From Pseudoxanthomonas yeongjuensis (lineage in GTDB: Bacteria; Pseudomonadota; Gammaproteobacteria; Xanthomonadales; Xanthomonadaceae), in NCBI RefSeq assembly GCF_010093345.1, contig NZ_PDWT01000010.1, positions 21,765-85,764 of the forward strand: a DNA stretch of 64,000 bases, in the 5' to 3' direction. Under the pieces are notes generated by a model, which searched no databases, was not told the origin of the DNA, and worked only from the letters and a program-made list of their open reading frames with translations. Numbering within the stretch: position 1 is the first letter of the stretch; the number at the start of each line of letters is the position of its first letter. A program made the position numbers and the translations under genes. Shown in pieces: positions 38,149-45,920 of this stretch.

Positions 38149-38742
38149 TCATGGTTTATGCAGCAGGCGTTCGACATAACGCGCGACCAGGTCGATCTCC
38201 AGGTTCACCGCATCGCCGACGGAATTCGTCGCGAATGCAGTGTTGGCGACCGTATGCGGGATCAGCGCGACCTCGAAGCCCTGCTCGTCCACATCGTTGA
38301 CGGTCAGGCTGACGCCATCGACGCAGATCGATCCTTTCTTGGCGATATAGCGCAACAACGGCTGCGGCGCGGCGAAGCGCCAGCGTTGCGCGCGCGCATC
38401 CGGCACGATGCCGAGCACCCTGCCCACGCCGTCCACGTGGCCACTGACCAGATGGCCGCCGAGCCGGTCGGTCGGGCGCATCGCGCGCTCGAGGTTCACC
38501 AGCGCGCCGGGAGCGAGCCCGCCCAGCGTGGTCAGCGACAAGGTTTCGTTGGACGCATCGGCTTCGAAAGACTTCGCGTTGAAAGCGACCACGGTCAGGC
38601 ACACGCCGTTGACCGCGATGCTCTCGCCCAGCCGCACATCGTCGAAAGGCAGGTTTCCCGCTTCGATGCTGAGGCGCGCGTCGCCGCCCCGGCTGTCGAT
38701 GCTGGCCAGGCGGCCGACGCCCTCGATGATTCCGGTAAACAT
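38149..38742 (-). CDS. ribE: Riboflavin synthase, alpha chain
   Basis: Dismutates two lumazine molecules to riboflavin. 197 residues with the typical twin lumazine-binding repeats: MFTGIIEGVGRL...ESIAVNGVCLTVV near residue 35-48 and GHLVSGHVDGVGRV...GSICVDGVSLTVNDV near 95-140. ATG 38742 starts with the invariant MFTGI; an open extension to 38856 reads through the leader and is not used. AGGGGGG precedes the start. It is the first gene downstream of the FMN riboswitch. Confidence 0.96.
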   Translation of the reverse strand: MFTGIIEGVGRLASIDSRGGDARLSIEAGNLPFDDVRLGESIAVNGVCLTVVAFNAKSFEADASNETLSLTTLGGLAPGALVNLERAMRPTDRLGGHLVSGHVDGVGRVLGIVPDARAQRWRFAAPQPLLRYIAKKGSICVDGVSLTVNDVDEQGFEVALIPHTVANTAFATNSVGDAVNLEIDLVARYVERLLHKP

Positions 38743-38795
38743 CAGCACGCCCCCCTGAGGGAGGGAGCTGGAAAATCCTGCGTGGCGATGGTCAT
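38742..38795 (-). CDS. Possible 17-codon leader ORF before ribE
   Basis: ATG at 38795 opens a 17-codon frame (MTIATQDFPAPSLRGAC) whose TGA overlaps the ribE ATG as TGATG. It sits between the FMN riboswitch and ribE. Nothing but the coupling geometry supports translation, and no good ribosome site is obvious before it. Confidence 0.25.
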   Translation of the reverse strand: MTIATQDFPAPSLRGAC

Positions 38796-38872
38796 GAAAC
38801 GTTTCCCGCGTAATGAATGCGAAAAACGTCCACAGGGCACGAAGCGACGCAGCCATTAGGCCGCGCGCGACT

Positions 38873-39040
38873 GTCTTCTTTCATCCGGACTATGACCGTC
38901 GGCTCCGGCATCGGACCGGATCTGCTGACCCTCCGGCACCCGTACTGGACGGGACCGCCTGAGGCGCTCGCGGGCTCGTCGACGGCGCCTTGGCGCCGGG
39001 GACCTACCGCCGGTGGGGAATCGCACCCCGCCCTGAAGAC
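38873..39040 (-). promoter_or_regulatory. FMN riboswitch (RFN element)
   Basis: Read on the minus strand, it contains the conserved RFN blocks: CTTCAGGGCGGGGTG and ATTCCCCACCGGCGGT at the 5' side, AGCCCGCGAGCG in the centre, GGTCAGCAGATCCGGT and GATGCCGGAGCCGACGG, and AGTCCGGATGAAAGAAG at the 3' side. FMN binding is expected to reduce ribE and downstream expression. An optional hairpin (GGCGCC around 38980-39000) is present. About 130 bases lie between it and the ribE start; the expression platform (terminator or blocked ribosome site) could not be resolved. ribD, upstream, lies outside its control. Confidence 0.95.
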
Positions 39041-39127
39041 GTTTGCTTGTGTTCGCCGGCGAACCGGCGCGTGGATTCTAGCACCCGGCCGCAGGCAAGC
39101 CGCCGGACGAAGCGTTCCATCGCCGTT

Positions 39128-39277
39128 GTAGGAGCGGGCCTTGCCCGCGATGCTCCTGGCTTCGGTGTGTAGATCCGGGCTTGCTCGGATGCTTTCCGCA
39201 AAGATCAAAGAGCATCCGAGCAAGCCCGGATCTACAAAGCAAGAGCGAGAAGCATCGCGGGCAAGGCCCGCTCCTAC
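39128..39277. repeat. Nested REP: one palindrome inside another
   Basis: Outer class-1 REP pair with GTAG heads at 39128 and 39277. Inside its loop lies a second, different inverted repeat (39169-39235) with arms GTAGATCCGGGCTTGCTCGG and CCGAGCAAGCCCGGATCTAC. The outer GTAG on the right gives the stop codon of the methyltransferase gene. This fills the gap between that gene and the FMN riboswitch. Confidence 0.93.
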
Positions 39278-40062
39278 GCCCCGAAGGAAATCCGCTTGGG
39301 GGACAGGGGCTTTTGGCGCAGGTGCAGGATCAGCGGCCAGCGCATCGTGCGCACCTGCGCCGGCTCGCCCCAGGCGTGGGCGAGCGCCGCGGCGTGGGCT
39401 TCGACGGGGTCGCTTCCGCTGGCAGCGCGGCAGCGCGCGGTCGCCGACAGGCTGCCCAGGTAACCGAGCAGCTGCGGCAAAGTCCATTCCGCGGTCAGCC
39501 ACAACGACGGCGCGGGCAACGCCGGGAACGGCCATGCATAGTCCGCGTAACCGGCGTCCACCTGGGCGCGTTCGGACGGCCAGTAGGGTGCGATTTCCGC
39601 GCGGAAAGCATCCGCCGCGTCTTCGAGGTCGCCGGCGAAGACCATGTCCTGGTAAGTCCATGCGGCCAACACGCCTCCGGGCCGCAGCACGCGCTCGCAT
39701 TCGGCATAGAAACGCGGACGGTCGAACCAGTGCAGGGCCTGGGCCACGGCGACCAGATCGATGCTGCGGTCCGGCAAGGCGGTGGCTTCGCCGGGTTCCA
39801 CCGCAAGGCTGACGTTGCCGGCCTGTGCGCTCCTGGCCCAGTGTTGTTCGATCTGCGCCGCGCTCGGTTCGGTGGCATGGACATGCACAAAACGTTGGCT
39901 CAAGCCACGCGTGGCCTGGCCGCTGCCGCAGCCCGGTTCCCAGACCGAGGCGGAGGCCGGAACGACCGCGGTGATGGCATCGAACAAGGCATCCGGATAG
40001 GTCGGGCGCCAGTGGGCGTAGGCGCCAGCGACCTGGGAGAAATGATCCTTGAACGTGACCAC
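39274..40062 (-). CDS. Class I SAM-dependent methyltransferase
   Basis: A 262-residue Methyltransf_11-type protein of unknown substrate. The AdoMet motif I is VWEPGCGSGQATRGL near residue 40, motif II ATEPSAAQIEQ near 63, and VAVAQALHWFDRPRFYAECERVLRPGGVLAAW spans 101-132. It resembles the UbiE/Tam-like group with the HWFD variant. It starts 1 base after the ribD stop, so it is cotranscribed with ribD, but nothing shows a role in flavin synthesis. Its TAG stop is contributed by a REP head. Confidence 0.88.
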   Translation of the reverse strand: MVTFKDHFSQVAGAYAHWRPTYPDALFDAITAVVPASASVWEPGCGSGQATRGLSQRFVHVHATEPSAAQIEQHWARSAQAGNVSLAVEPGEATALPDRSIDLVAVAQALHWFDRPRFYAECERVLRPGGVLAAWTYQDMVFAGDLEDAADAFRAEIAPYWPSERAQVDAGYADYAWPFPALPAPSLWLTAEWTLPQLLGYLGSLSATARCRAASGSDPVEAHAAALAHAWGEPAQVRTMRWPLILHLRQKPLSPKRISFGA

Positions 40063-40063
40063 G

Positions 40064-41170
40064 CTATCCGGCCTGCGCGGGCGCCGGTTGCAGCAGCAGA
40101 CGGTGATCCGTGCCGATCATGCGCGAATCCACGACCTGCAATTGCGCGCGCTGCGCCATCGCATCGATGCCCAACCCGGCGAACAGGGGACGCGCACGGT
40201 CGCCGAGCAACACCGGTGCGACATACAACAGGATTTCATCGGCCAGACCGGCCGCCAGAAAGGCACCGGCCAGAGTCGCGCCGGCTTCGATCTGCACTTC
40301 GTTTATTTCGCGCGCGGCCAGCAACCTCAGCACCGCATCCAGGTCCAGGCGCCCGCCCTGCGCCGGCACGCTGGCGCGCTGCACGTCGAGATCGCGCGGC
40401 GGCTTGGCGTCCGACGCATGCAGGTACAAGGTGGGAGCCGAGCCATCGCGCACCTTGCCGCGCGCGACCGTGGCCAGGCCGGGATCCAGCACCACCCGCA
40501 ACGGGGCCACGAACGGCGTGTCGTCGCCCAGGCGCACGGTGAGCGACGGATCGTCGGCCAGCACGGTGTTGGATCCGGTGAGAATCGCCCCGGCGCGCGC
40601 GCGCCAGCGCTGCACGTCGTGGCGCGAGGCTTCGCCGCTGATCCATTTGGAATCGCCGTTGGCCATCGCCGTGCGCCCATCGAGGCTCATCGCCAATTTG
40701 ACTCGCACCCACGGCCGGCCGCGCTCGGTTCGCGACAGGAAGCCATGGTTGAGTTGGCGGGCCTGCGCTTCCATCAACCCGGATTCGACTGCGATCCCGG
40801 CAGCACGCAACTTGTCGAAACCGGCGCCGTCGACTTGCGGGAAAGGATCGCGCATCGCCGCGACCACCCGTGTCACTCCGGCGGCGATCAGCGCATCGGC
40901 GCAGGGTCCGGTGCGACCCATGTGCGCGCAAGGCTCGAGAGTGACATAGGCCGTGGCGCCCTTCGCGCGATCGCCCGCGGCCTGCAGCGCGAACACTTCC
41001 GCATGCGCTTCGCCGGCACGCTGATGGAAGCCTTCGCCGACGGTCTCCCCGCCATGGGCGATCACGCAGCCCACCATCGGATTGGGCCTGGTGGTGTAGG
41101 CGCCGCGCTCGGCGAGAAGCAGGGCGCGGGCCATCAGCAGGTGGTCGGTGGCGGTGAATTCCGGCGTCAT
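40064..41170 (-). CDS. ribD: Bifunctional riboflavin deaminase/reductase RibD
   Basis: 368 residues. The N-terminal zinc deaminase domain has AHAEVFALQ (near residue 48) and the ligand pair in LEPCAHMGRTGPC (near 75-87). The C-terminal reductase domain starts RPWVRVKLAMSLDGRTAMANGDSKWISGEASR near 143 and binds NADPH. ATG 41170 begins MTPEFTATDHLLMARAL; a longer frame to 41437 is open but crosses repeats and nrdR. Downstream of nrdR in the same direction, as in many proteobacteria. Confidence 0.95.
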   Translation of the reverse strand: MTPEFTATDHLLMARALLLAERGAYTTRPNPMVGCVIAHGGETVGEGFHQRAGEAHAEVFALQAAGDRAKGATAYVTLEPCAHMGRTGPCADALIAAGVTRVVAAMRDPFPQVDGAGFDKLRAAGIAVESGLMEAQARQLNHGFLSRTERGRPWVRVKLAMSLDGRTAMANGDSKWISGEASRHDVQRWRARAGAILTGSNTVLADDPSLTVRLGDDTPFVAPLRVVLDPGLATVARGKVRDGSAPTLYLHASDAKPPRDLDVQRASVPAQGGRLDLDAVLRLLAAREINEVQIEAGATLAGAFLAAGLADEILLYVAPVLLGDRARPLFAGLGIDAMAQRAQLQVVDSRMIGTDHRLLLQPAPAQAG

Positions 41171-41186
41171 CGCGATCCTGTACTTT

Positions 41187-41324
41187 CCCTCTCCCCTTGT
41201 GGGAGAGGGACCGCTTCGCGCAGCGAAGCAGGGAGAGGGCCGGCTTGTGTGGCGTTCCGGGGCGCGAGAGCAAAAGCCGAACCCTCTCCCGCCCTTCGGG
41301 CACCCTCTCCCACAAGGGGAGAGG
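41187..41324. repeat. Inverted repeat CCCTCTCCCCTTGTGGGAGA, nrdR-ribD gap
   Basis: Arms at 41187-41209 and 41303-41324 (CCCTCTCCCACAAGGGGAGA), each also internally palindromic, with a further GC-rich inverted region between (TCTCCCGCCCTTCGGG...). It has no GTRG head. It occupies the whole nrdR-ribD gap of 163 bases. Confidence 0.85.
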
Positions 41325-41333
41325 AATGACCCA

Positions 41334-41858
41334 TCAACGCTTCTTATTCTTGTCGATCGGCACCACATCCGCGCCAAGCAGCGGCAACTGGCCACTGGCG
41401 GCCGGCAATTCACGTTCCAGCTTCTCGATCTCCTCACGGAAATCGGCCACGTCCTCGAAGCTGCGATAGACCGAGGCGAAGCGCACGTAGCCGACGTGGT
41501 CGAGCTTGCGCAGTTCCGCCATCACGAACTCGCCGATCCGACGCGAAGGCAACTCGCGTTCCCCGCTCATGCGGATCTGATGGACCACCGCGCGCACCGC
41601 CGACTCGATCTGCTCTTCCGACACCGGACGTTTCTGCAACGCCCGGTCGAAGCCCAGCCGCAGCTTGCGCGCATCGAAGCTGTCGCGCCGGCCGTCGCTC
41701 TTGATCACGGTCGGCAGCTTGATTTCGATGTTCTCCAGCGTGCTGAAACGCTCGCCACAGGCCTCGCACTCGCGGCGGCGGCGGATCGTCGCGCCGTCCT
41801 CGGAAACGCGTGAATCGATCACGCGGGTGTCTGTGTGCTGGCAGAAGGGGCAATGCAT
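41334..41858 (-). CDS. nrdR: Transcriptional repressor NrdR
   Basis: Zinc-ribbon/ATP-cone repressor of ribonucleotide reductase genes. 174 residues. The zinc ribbon [17 protein letters not shown]...[17 protein letters not shown] supplies four cysteines (C3, C6, C31, C34), followed by the ATP-cone from residue 49 ([20 protein letters not shown]). A C-terminal extension of about 25 residues is variable. It lies between glyA and ribD, a conserved placement. Confidence 0.96.
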   Translation of the reverse strand: MHCPFCQHTDTRVIDSRVSEDGATIRRRRECEACGERFSTLENIEIKLPTVIKSDGRRDSFDARKLRLGFDRALQKRPVSEEQIESAVRAVVHQIRMSGERELPSRRIGEFVMAELRKLDHVGYVRFASVYRSFEDVADFREEIEKLERELPAASGQLPLLGADVVPIDKNKKR

Positions 41859-41864
41859 GCGATC

Positions 41865-41950
41865 AGGAACGAGTGGGGAGGAACGAGGAACGAGTGAAAG
41901 TGCTCGCGCAACCTGTGCAGACTCGTTTCTCGTTTCTCATCTCTCGTTCC
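41865..41950. repeat. Heptad GGAACGAG inverted array
   Basis: AGGAACGAG-type heptads at 41865-41894 and complementary CTCGTTTCTCGTTTC heptads at 41922-41950, between glyA and nrdR. Same units as at 29153-29301, here shorter and closer to a simple hairpin. Confidence 0.8.
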
Positions 41951-41956
41951 CAGCCT

Positions 41957-43210
41957 TCAGCCGTAGACCGGGAACTGGGCGCACTGCTTCGTCACGTTCT
42001 CACGCACCCCAGCAATCACGTTCTCGTCGTTCGGCGCATCCAGCACATCGCAGATCCAGTTCGCCAGCGCCACGCAATCCGGCTCCAGGTAGCCACGCGT
42101 GGTCACCGCAGGCGTGCCGATACGCAGGCCGGAGGTCACGAACGGCTTTTGCGGGTCGTTCGGTACCGCATTCTTGTTGACGGTGATGTGGGCCTTGCCC
42201 AGCGCTTCCTCGGCCGCCTTGCCGGTGACGCTCTTGCCGATCATGTCGACCAGCATCAGGTGGTTCTCGGTGCCGCCGGACACGATCTTGTAGCCGCGGG
42301 AAACGATCGTCCTGGCCATCGCCTGAGCGTTTTTCACCACCTGCGCCTGGTAGGCCTTGAATTCCGGCTCCAGCGCTTCCTTGAACGCGACGGCCTTGGC
42401 CGCGATCACGTGCATCAGCGGGCCGCCCTGGATGCCGGGGAAGACGATGCTCTGCAGCTTCTTCTCGATCTCTTCGCCCGCACCCTTGGCGACGATGATG
42501 CCGCCGCGCGGACCGCGCAGGGTCTTGTGGGTGGTGGAAGTGACCACATGCGCGTGCGGAACCGGGTTCGGATACACCCCTGCGGCGATGAGGCCGGCCA
42601 CGTGCGCCATGTCCACGAACAGATAGGCGCCCACCTTGTCGGCGATGGCGCGGAAGCGCGCCCAGTCGACCACCTGCGAATAGGCGGAGAAACCGGCGAC
42701 GACCATCTTCGGCTTGTGTTCCAGGGCCAGGCGCTCGACTTCGTCGTAGTCGATCAGGCCTTCGTCGTTGACCCCGTACTGCACCGCGTTGAACAGCTTG
42801 CCGGAAATATTGACCTTGGCGCCATGGGTCAGGTGGCCGCCGTGGGCCAGCGACATGCCCAGGATGGTGTCGCCCGGCTGCAACAGCGCCAGGTACACGG
42901 CCTGGTTGGCCTGCGAGCCCGAATGCGGCTGCACGTTGGCGTAGTCGGCGCCGAACAGCTGCTTGACCCGGTCGATGGCCAGCTTCTCGGCGATGTCCAC
43001 GTATTCGCAGCCACCGTAGTAGCGCTTGCCCGGGTAGCCCTCGGCGTACTTGTTGGTCAGCTGGCTGCCCTGCGCTTCCATGACCCGCGGACTGGCGTAG
43101 TTCTCCGACGCGATCAGCTCGACGTGATCTTCCTGGCGGCGGTTCTCGGACGCGATCGCCGCGGCCAGTTCAGGGTCGTAACCTTCGATGCGAGCGTTGC
43201 GCGGGAACAT
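41957..43210 (-). CDS. glyA: Serine hydroxymethyltransferase
   Basis: PLP enzyme of 417 residues interconverting serine and glycine with tetrahydrofolate. The PLP lysine lies in [16 protein letters not shown] near residue 230; other signatures are [19 protein letters not shown] near 30 and [20 protein letters not shown] near 95. ATG 43210 gives the normal [15 protein letters not shown] start with GGAG before it; a start at 43255 would add unlike sequence. A possible -10 TACAAT lies about 29 bases upstream. Confidence 0.97.
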   Translation of the reverse strand: MFPRNARIEGYDPELAAAIASENRRQEDHVELIASENYASPRVMEAQGSQLTNKYAEGYPGKRYYGGCEYVDIAEKLAIDRVKQLFGADYANVQPHSGSQANQAVYLALLQPGDTILGMSLAHGGHLTHGAKVNISGKLFNAVQYGVNDEGLIDYDEVERLALEHKPKMVVAGFSAYSQVVDWARFRAIADKVGAYLFVDMAHVAGLIAAGVYPNPVPHAHVVTSTTHKTLRGPRGGIIVAKGAGEEIEKKLQSIVFPGIQGGPLMHVIAAKAVAFKEALEPEFKAYQAQVVKNAQAMARTIVSRGYKIVSGGTENHLMLVDMIGKSVTGKAAEEALGKAHITVNKNAVPNDPQKPFVTSGLRIGTPAVTTRGYLEPDCVALANWICDVLDAPNDENVIAGVRENVTKQCAQFPVYG

Positions 43211-43238
43211 CGGTACTCCGGGCGGATTGGGATCGCCG

Positions 43239-43244
43239 ATTGTA
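43239..43244 (-). promoter_or_regulatory. Possible -10 box for glyA
   Basis: TACAAT on the minus strand, about 30 bases before the glyA start and after a terminator, so a promoter is expected here. The -35 region (TGGTGG, near 43262) is weak. Confidence 0.4.
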
Positions 43245-43289
43245 GCCCCGGCCACTCCCGGCCACCACTTTCGACCTGGCCCGCACCAA

Positions 43290-43319
43290 GGAAAAACGCG
43301 CCCTGGGGCGCGTTTTTCC
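43290..43319 (-). terminator. Terminator between the RcnB-like gene and glyA
   Basis: Perfect 13-base stem GGAAAAACGCGCC / GGCGCGTTTTTCC with a 4-base loop. The T run is inside the stem on both strands, so it could work in either direction; on the minus strand it ends the RcnB-like transcript. Confidence 0.85.
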
Positions 43320-43342
43320 GTTTGCTGGCGACCTTTCGTGGC

Positions 43343-43831
43343 TCAGTGGCCCAGAACCAGGTCGGCGATGATGCCGGTGGCCAGCGCCACCAGCAGGAAG
43401 TCGCCGGCGTCGCTGCGGCGCCAGTAGTAACCACGCGGCGGCGCGTGCAGGCCATAGCCGTAGTAGTCGTTGACCACGTAGGTCGGCCCATAGCCGCGGT
43501 CGTAGTAGCGTCCGCCACGGACCCAGCGCGGGGCGACGTAGACCGGCCGGTAGACCACGCGCGGGGCCGGCCTGTAGTAGCGACGGTCATAGCGGCCATC
43601 CCGATAATCGCGATCGCGGTAACCATAACGACGGTCGTCGTCGCGATAGCGGTCGCGATCGCCTCGGCGATAGTCCGAACGATCGTAGCCCCGGTCGTTG
43701 TGCTGGTAGCTGGAGCGGCCGTAATCCCGGCCACGGTCATGGCCACGGTCATGGTCGCGTGCCATGGCAGGTGCGGCGGCGAAGGCCAGCGCGAACAGCA
43801 GCGACAGGCCGGACTTGATAGCGTGGCGCAT
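43343..43831 (-). CDS. RcnB-like exported Arg/Tyr/Asp-rich protein
   Basis: A 162-residue predicted periplasmic protein. Signal peptide of about 24 residues (KSGLSLLFALAFAAAPAMA). The mature part is dominated by Arg, Asp, Tyr and Gly (RDYRDGRYDRRYYRPAP), then the RcnB-type C-terminus GLHAPPRGYYWRRSDAGDFLLVALATGIIADLVLG. E. coli RcnB affects nickel/cobalt homeostasis, but many such proteins have no known role and no metal transporter is adjacent. Single gene with its own terminator. Confidence 0.8.
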   Translation of the reverse strand: MRHAIKSGLSLLFALAFAAAPAMARDHDRGHDRGRDYGRSSYQHNDRGYDRSDYRRGDRDRYRDDDRRYGYRDRDYRDGRYDRRYYRPAPRVVYRPVYVAPRWVRGGRYYDRGYGPTYVVNDYYGYGLHAPPRGYYWRRSDAGDFLLVALATGIIADLVLGH

Positions 43832-43950
43832 GGTGGATACCCCTCGGATGGAAACCGGAGCCCAATATCCGACTGCGGCGCTGAACCGTATCTTGCCGGT
43901 CGGCCTCCTGTAGAAAATCGTTAAGACACCAGCCAGACGGCCGCAGCCGG

Positions 43951-43956
43951 TATAAT
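43951..43956 (+). promoter_or_regulatory. Possible -10 box for ettA
   Basis: TATAAT, a perfect -10 hexamer, 70 bases upstream of the ettA start codon. No convincing -35 hexamer is seen at 16 to 18 bases, so activity is uncertain. Confidence 0.4.
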
Positions 43957-44025
43957 TCGGCCATCCCGATCTTTCCCGCCGTGCAGTCCCTGCGCGGGCA
44001 CGGCAGCGCCATTCCCGGAGACACC

Positions 44026-45690
44026 ATGTCGCAATACATCTACACCATGAACGGCGTCAGCAAGACCGTGCCGCCGAAGCGCCAGATCATCAAGGACATC
44101 TCGCTGTCGTTCTTTCCGGGGGCCAAGATCGGCCTGCTGGGCCTGAACGGCGCGGGCAAGTCGACCGTGCTGAAGATCATGGCCGGCGTGGACACCGATT
44201 TCAGCGGCGAAGCCCGCCCCGCACCCGGGATCAAGGTCGGTTACCTGGCGCAGGAGCCGCAACTCAACCCCGAGCACACCGTGCGCGAGGCAGTGGAAGA
44301 AGGCGTGGGCGAGGTCTTGAAGGCCCAGGCCGCACTGGACAGGATCTATGAGGCCTATGCCGAGGAAGGCGCCGACTTCGACAAGCTGGCCGCCGAACAA
44401 CAGCGCCTGGAAGCCATCCTGGCCAACAACGACGCCCACACCCTGGAACACCAGCTGGACGTGGCCGCCGACGCGCTGCGCCTGCCGCCGTGGGACGCGA
44501 TCATCGGCAAGCTCTCGGGCGGCGAGAAGCGCCGCGTGGCGCTGTGCCAGCTGCTGCTGCAGAAGCCGGACATGCTGTTGCTGGACGAACCGACCAACCA
44601 CCTGGACGCCGAGTCGGTGGAATGGCTGGAGCAGTTCCTGACCCGCTACACCGGCACCGTGGTCGCGGTGACCCACGACCGCTATTTCCTCGAGAACGCG
44701 GCCGAGTGGATCCTGGAACTGGATCGCGGCAAGGGCATCCCGTGGAAAGGCAACTACACCGCCTGGCTGGAACAGAAGAGCGAGCGCCTGAAGCAGGAAG
44801 AAAACCAGGAGAAGTCGCGCCAGAAGGCGCTGGCCAAGGAACTGGAGTGGGTGCGCAGCAACGCCAAGGGCGGCCGCAGCAAGGGCAAGGCGCGCCTGGC
44901 GCGCTTCGAGGAGCTCAACTCGGTCGAATACCAGAAGCGCAACGAGACCAACGAGATCTTCATCCCGCCGGGCGAACGCCTGGGCCAGTCGGTGATCGAG
45001 TTCAAGAACGTGTCCAAGAGCTTCGGCGACCGCCTGCTGATCGACGACCTGAGCTTCATCATTCCGCCGGGCGCCATCGTCGGCATCATCGGGCCGAACG
45101 GCGCCGGCAAGTCGACCCTGTTCAAGATGATCACCGGCCAGGAAACGCCGGACAAGGGCGAGATCGTCAAGGGCCCGAGCACCAAGATCGCCTACGTGGA
45201 CCAGAGCCGCGATGCGCTCACCGGCAACCACAACGTGTTCCAGGAAGTATCCGGCGGCGCCGACATCCTCAACATCAACGGCATCGAGATCCAGTCGCGC
45301 GCCTACATCGGTCGCTTCAACTTCAAGGGCCAGGACCAGCAGAAGATGGTCGGCACCCTGTCCGGCGGCGAACGCGGCCGCCTGCACCTGGCCAAGACGC
45401 TGTTGCAGGGCGGCAACGTGCTGCTGCTGGACGAACCGTCCAACGACCTGGACGTGGAAACCCTGCGCGCACTGGAAGACGCCTTGCTGGAATATCCCGG
45501 CTGTGCGGTGGTCATTTCCCATGACCGCTGGTTCCTGGACCGCATCGCCACCCACATCCTCGCCTTCGAAGGCGATTCGCACGTGGAGTACTTCCAGGGC
45601 AACTACCGCGAGTACGAGGAAGACAAGAAACGGCGCATGGGCGCCGAAGGCGCGCAGCCGAAGCGGTTGCGGTTCAAGGCGCTGAAGTGA
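44026..45690 (+). CDS. ettA: Energy-dependent translational throttle protein EttA (ABC-F)
   Basis: Soluble ABC-F ATPase of 554 residues that binds the ribosomal E site and gates translation by ATP/ADP ratio. Two nucleotide-binding domains: Walker A GLNGAGKST near residue 39 and GPNGAGKST near 360; ABC signatures KLSGGEKRRVALC near 162 and TLSGGERGRLHLA near 445; Walker B LLLDEPTNHLD and LLLDEPSNDLD. The linker contains the P-site tRNA interaction motif region rich in Lys and Gln. ATG 44026 with CCGGAG before it begins MSQYIYTMNGVSK, typical of EttA. Confidence 0.96.
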   Translation: MSQYIYTMNGVSKTVPPKRQIIKDISLSFFPGAKIGLLGLNGAGKSTVLKIMAGVDTDFSGEARPAPGIKVGYLAQEPQLNPEHTVREAVEEGVGEVLKAQAALDRIYEAYAEEGADFDKLAAEQQRLEAILANNDAHTLEHQLDVAADALRLPPWDAIIGKLSGGEKRRVALCQLLLQKPDMLLLDEPTNHLDAESVEWLEQFLTRYTGTVVAVTHDRYFLENAAEWILELDRGKGIPWKGNYTAWLEQKSERLKQEENQEKSRQKALAKELEWVRSNAKGGRSKGKARLARFEELNSVEYQKRNETNEIFIPPGERLGQSVIEFKNVSKSFGDRLLIDDLSFIIPPGAIVGIIGPNGAGKSTLFKMITGQETPDKGEIVKGPSTKIAYVDQSRDALTGNHNVFQEVSGGADILNINGIEIQSRAYIGRFNFKGQDQQKMVGTLSGGERGRLHLAKTLLQGGNVLLLDEPSNDLDVETLRALEDALLEYPGCAVVISHDRWFLDRIATHILAFEGDSHVEYFQGNYREYEEDKKRRMGAEGAQPKRLRFKALK

Positions 45691-45753
45691 CGGATTGGCC
45701 CGCGCAAAGCGCGGCTTTGCCAATCCGTCATCCCCGCGAAGGCGGGGATCCAG
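45691..45753. repeat. Stacked hairpins after ettA
   Basis: CGGATTGGC (45691-45699) pairs with GCCAATCCG (45719-45727) around an inner CCGCGC/GCGCGG stem, directly after the ettA stop. It is followed by a single GTCATCCCCGCGAAGGCGGG palindrome (45726-45753) of the same family as the repeats at 38040 and 57388. Confidence 0.8.
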
Positions 45754-45810
45754 CGCCTTTTAGCCCTTGACCGAATGGCACCGCGCCCTGGAGCCATCGA
45801 CACTGCAAGC

Positions 45811-45842
45811 AAACGCCCGCCGCCCGGCGGGCGTTTCGTTTC
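45811..45842 (+). terminator. Terminator between ettA and the DUF3667 gene
   Basis: AAACGCCCGCC / GGCGGGCGTTT, 11-base stem and GCCC loop, followed by CGTTTCT. It can stop ettA transcripts and, in the reverse direction, those of the DUF3667 gene. The rest of the gap to 45920 holds nothing recognisable. Confidence 0.75.
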
Positions 45843-45920
45843 TGGCGCCGGCTATTGCCCGGCAAGCTTTGCCGTATGCCGCATCGCCCTTTGGCGCGGG
45901 CAAGGACCGGTGCAGCCGGG

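Noticed and set aside
38743..38856. N-terminal extension of ribE from 38856
   Set aside because: It translates the riboswitch leader; the family starts at MFTGIIEG and a good ribosome site precedes 38742.
43211..43255. Upstream start for glyA at 43255
   Set aside because: Adds a sequence unlike the family; MFPRNARI at 43210 has GGAG upstream.
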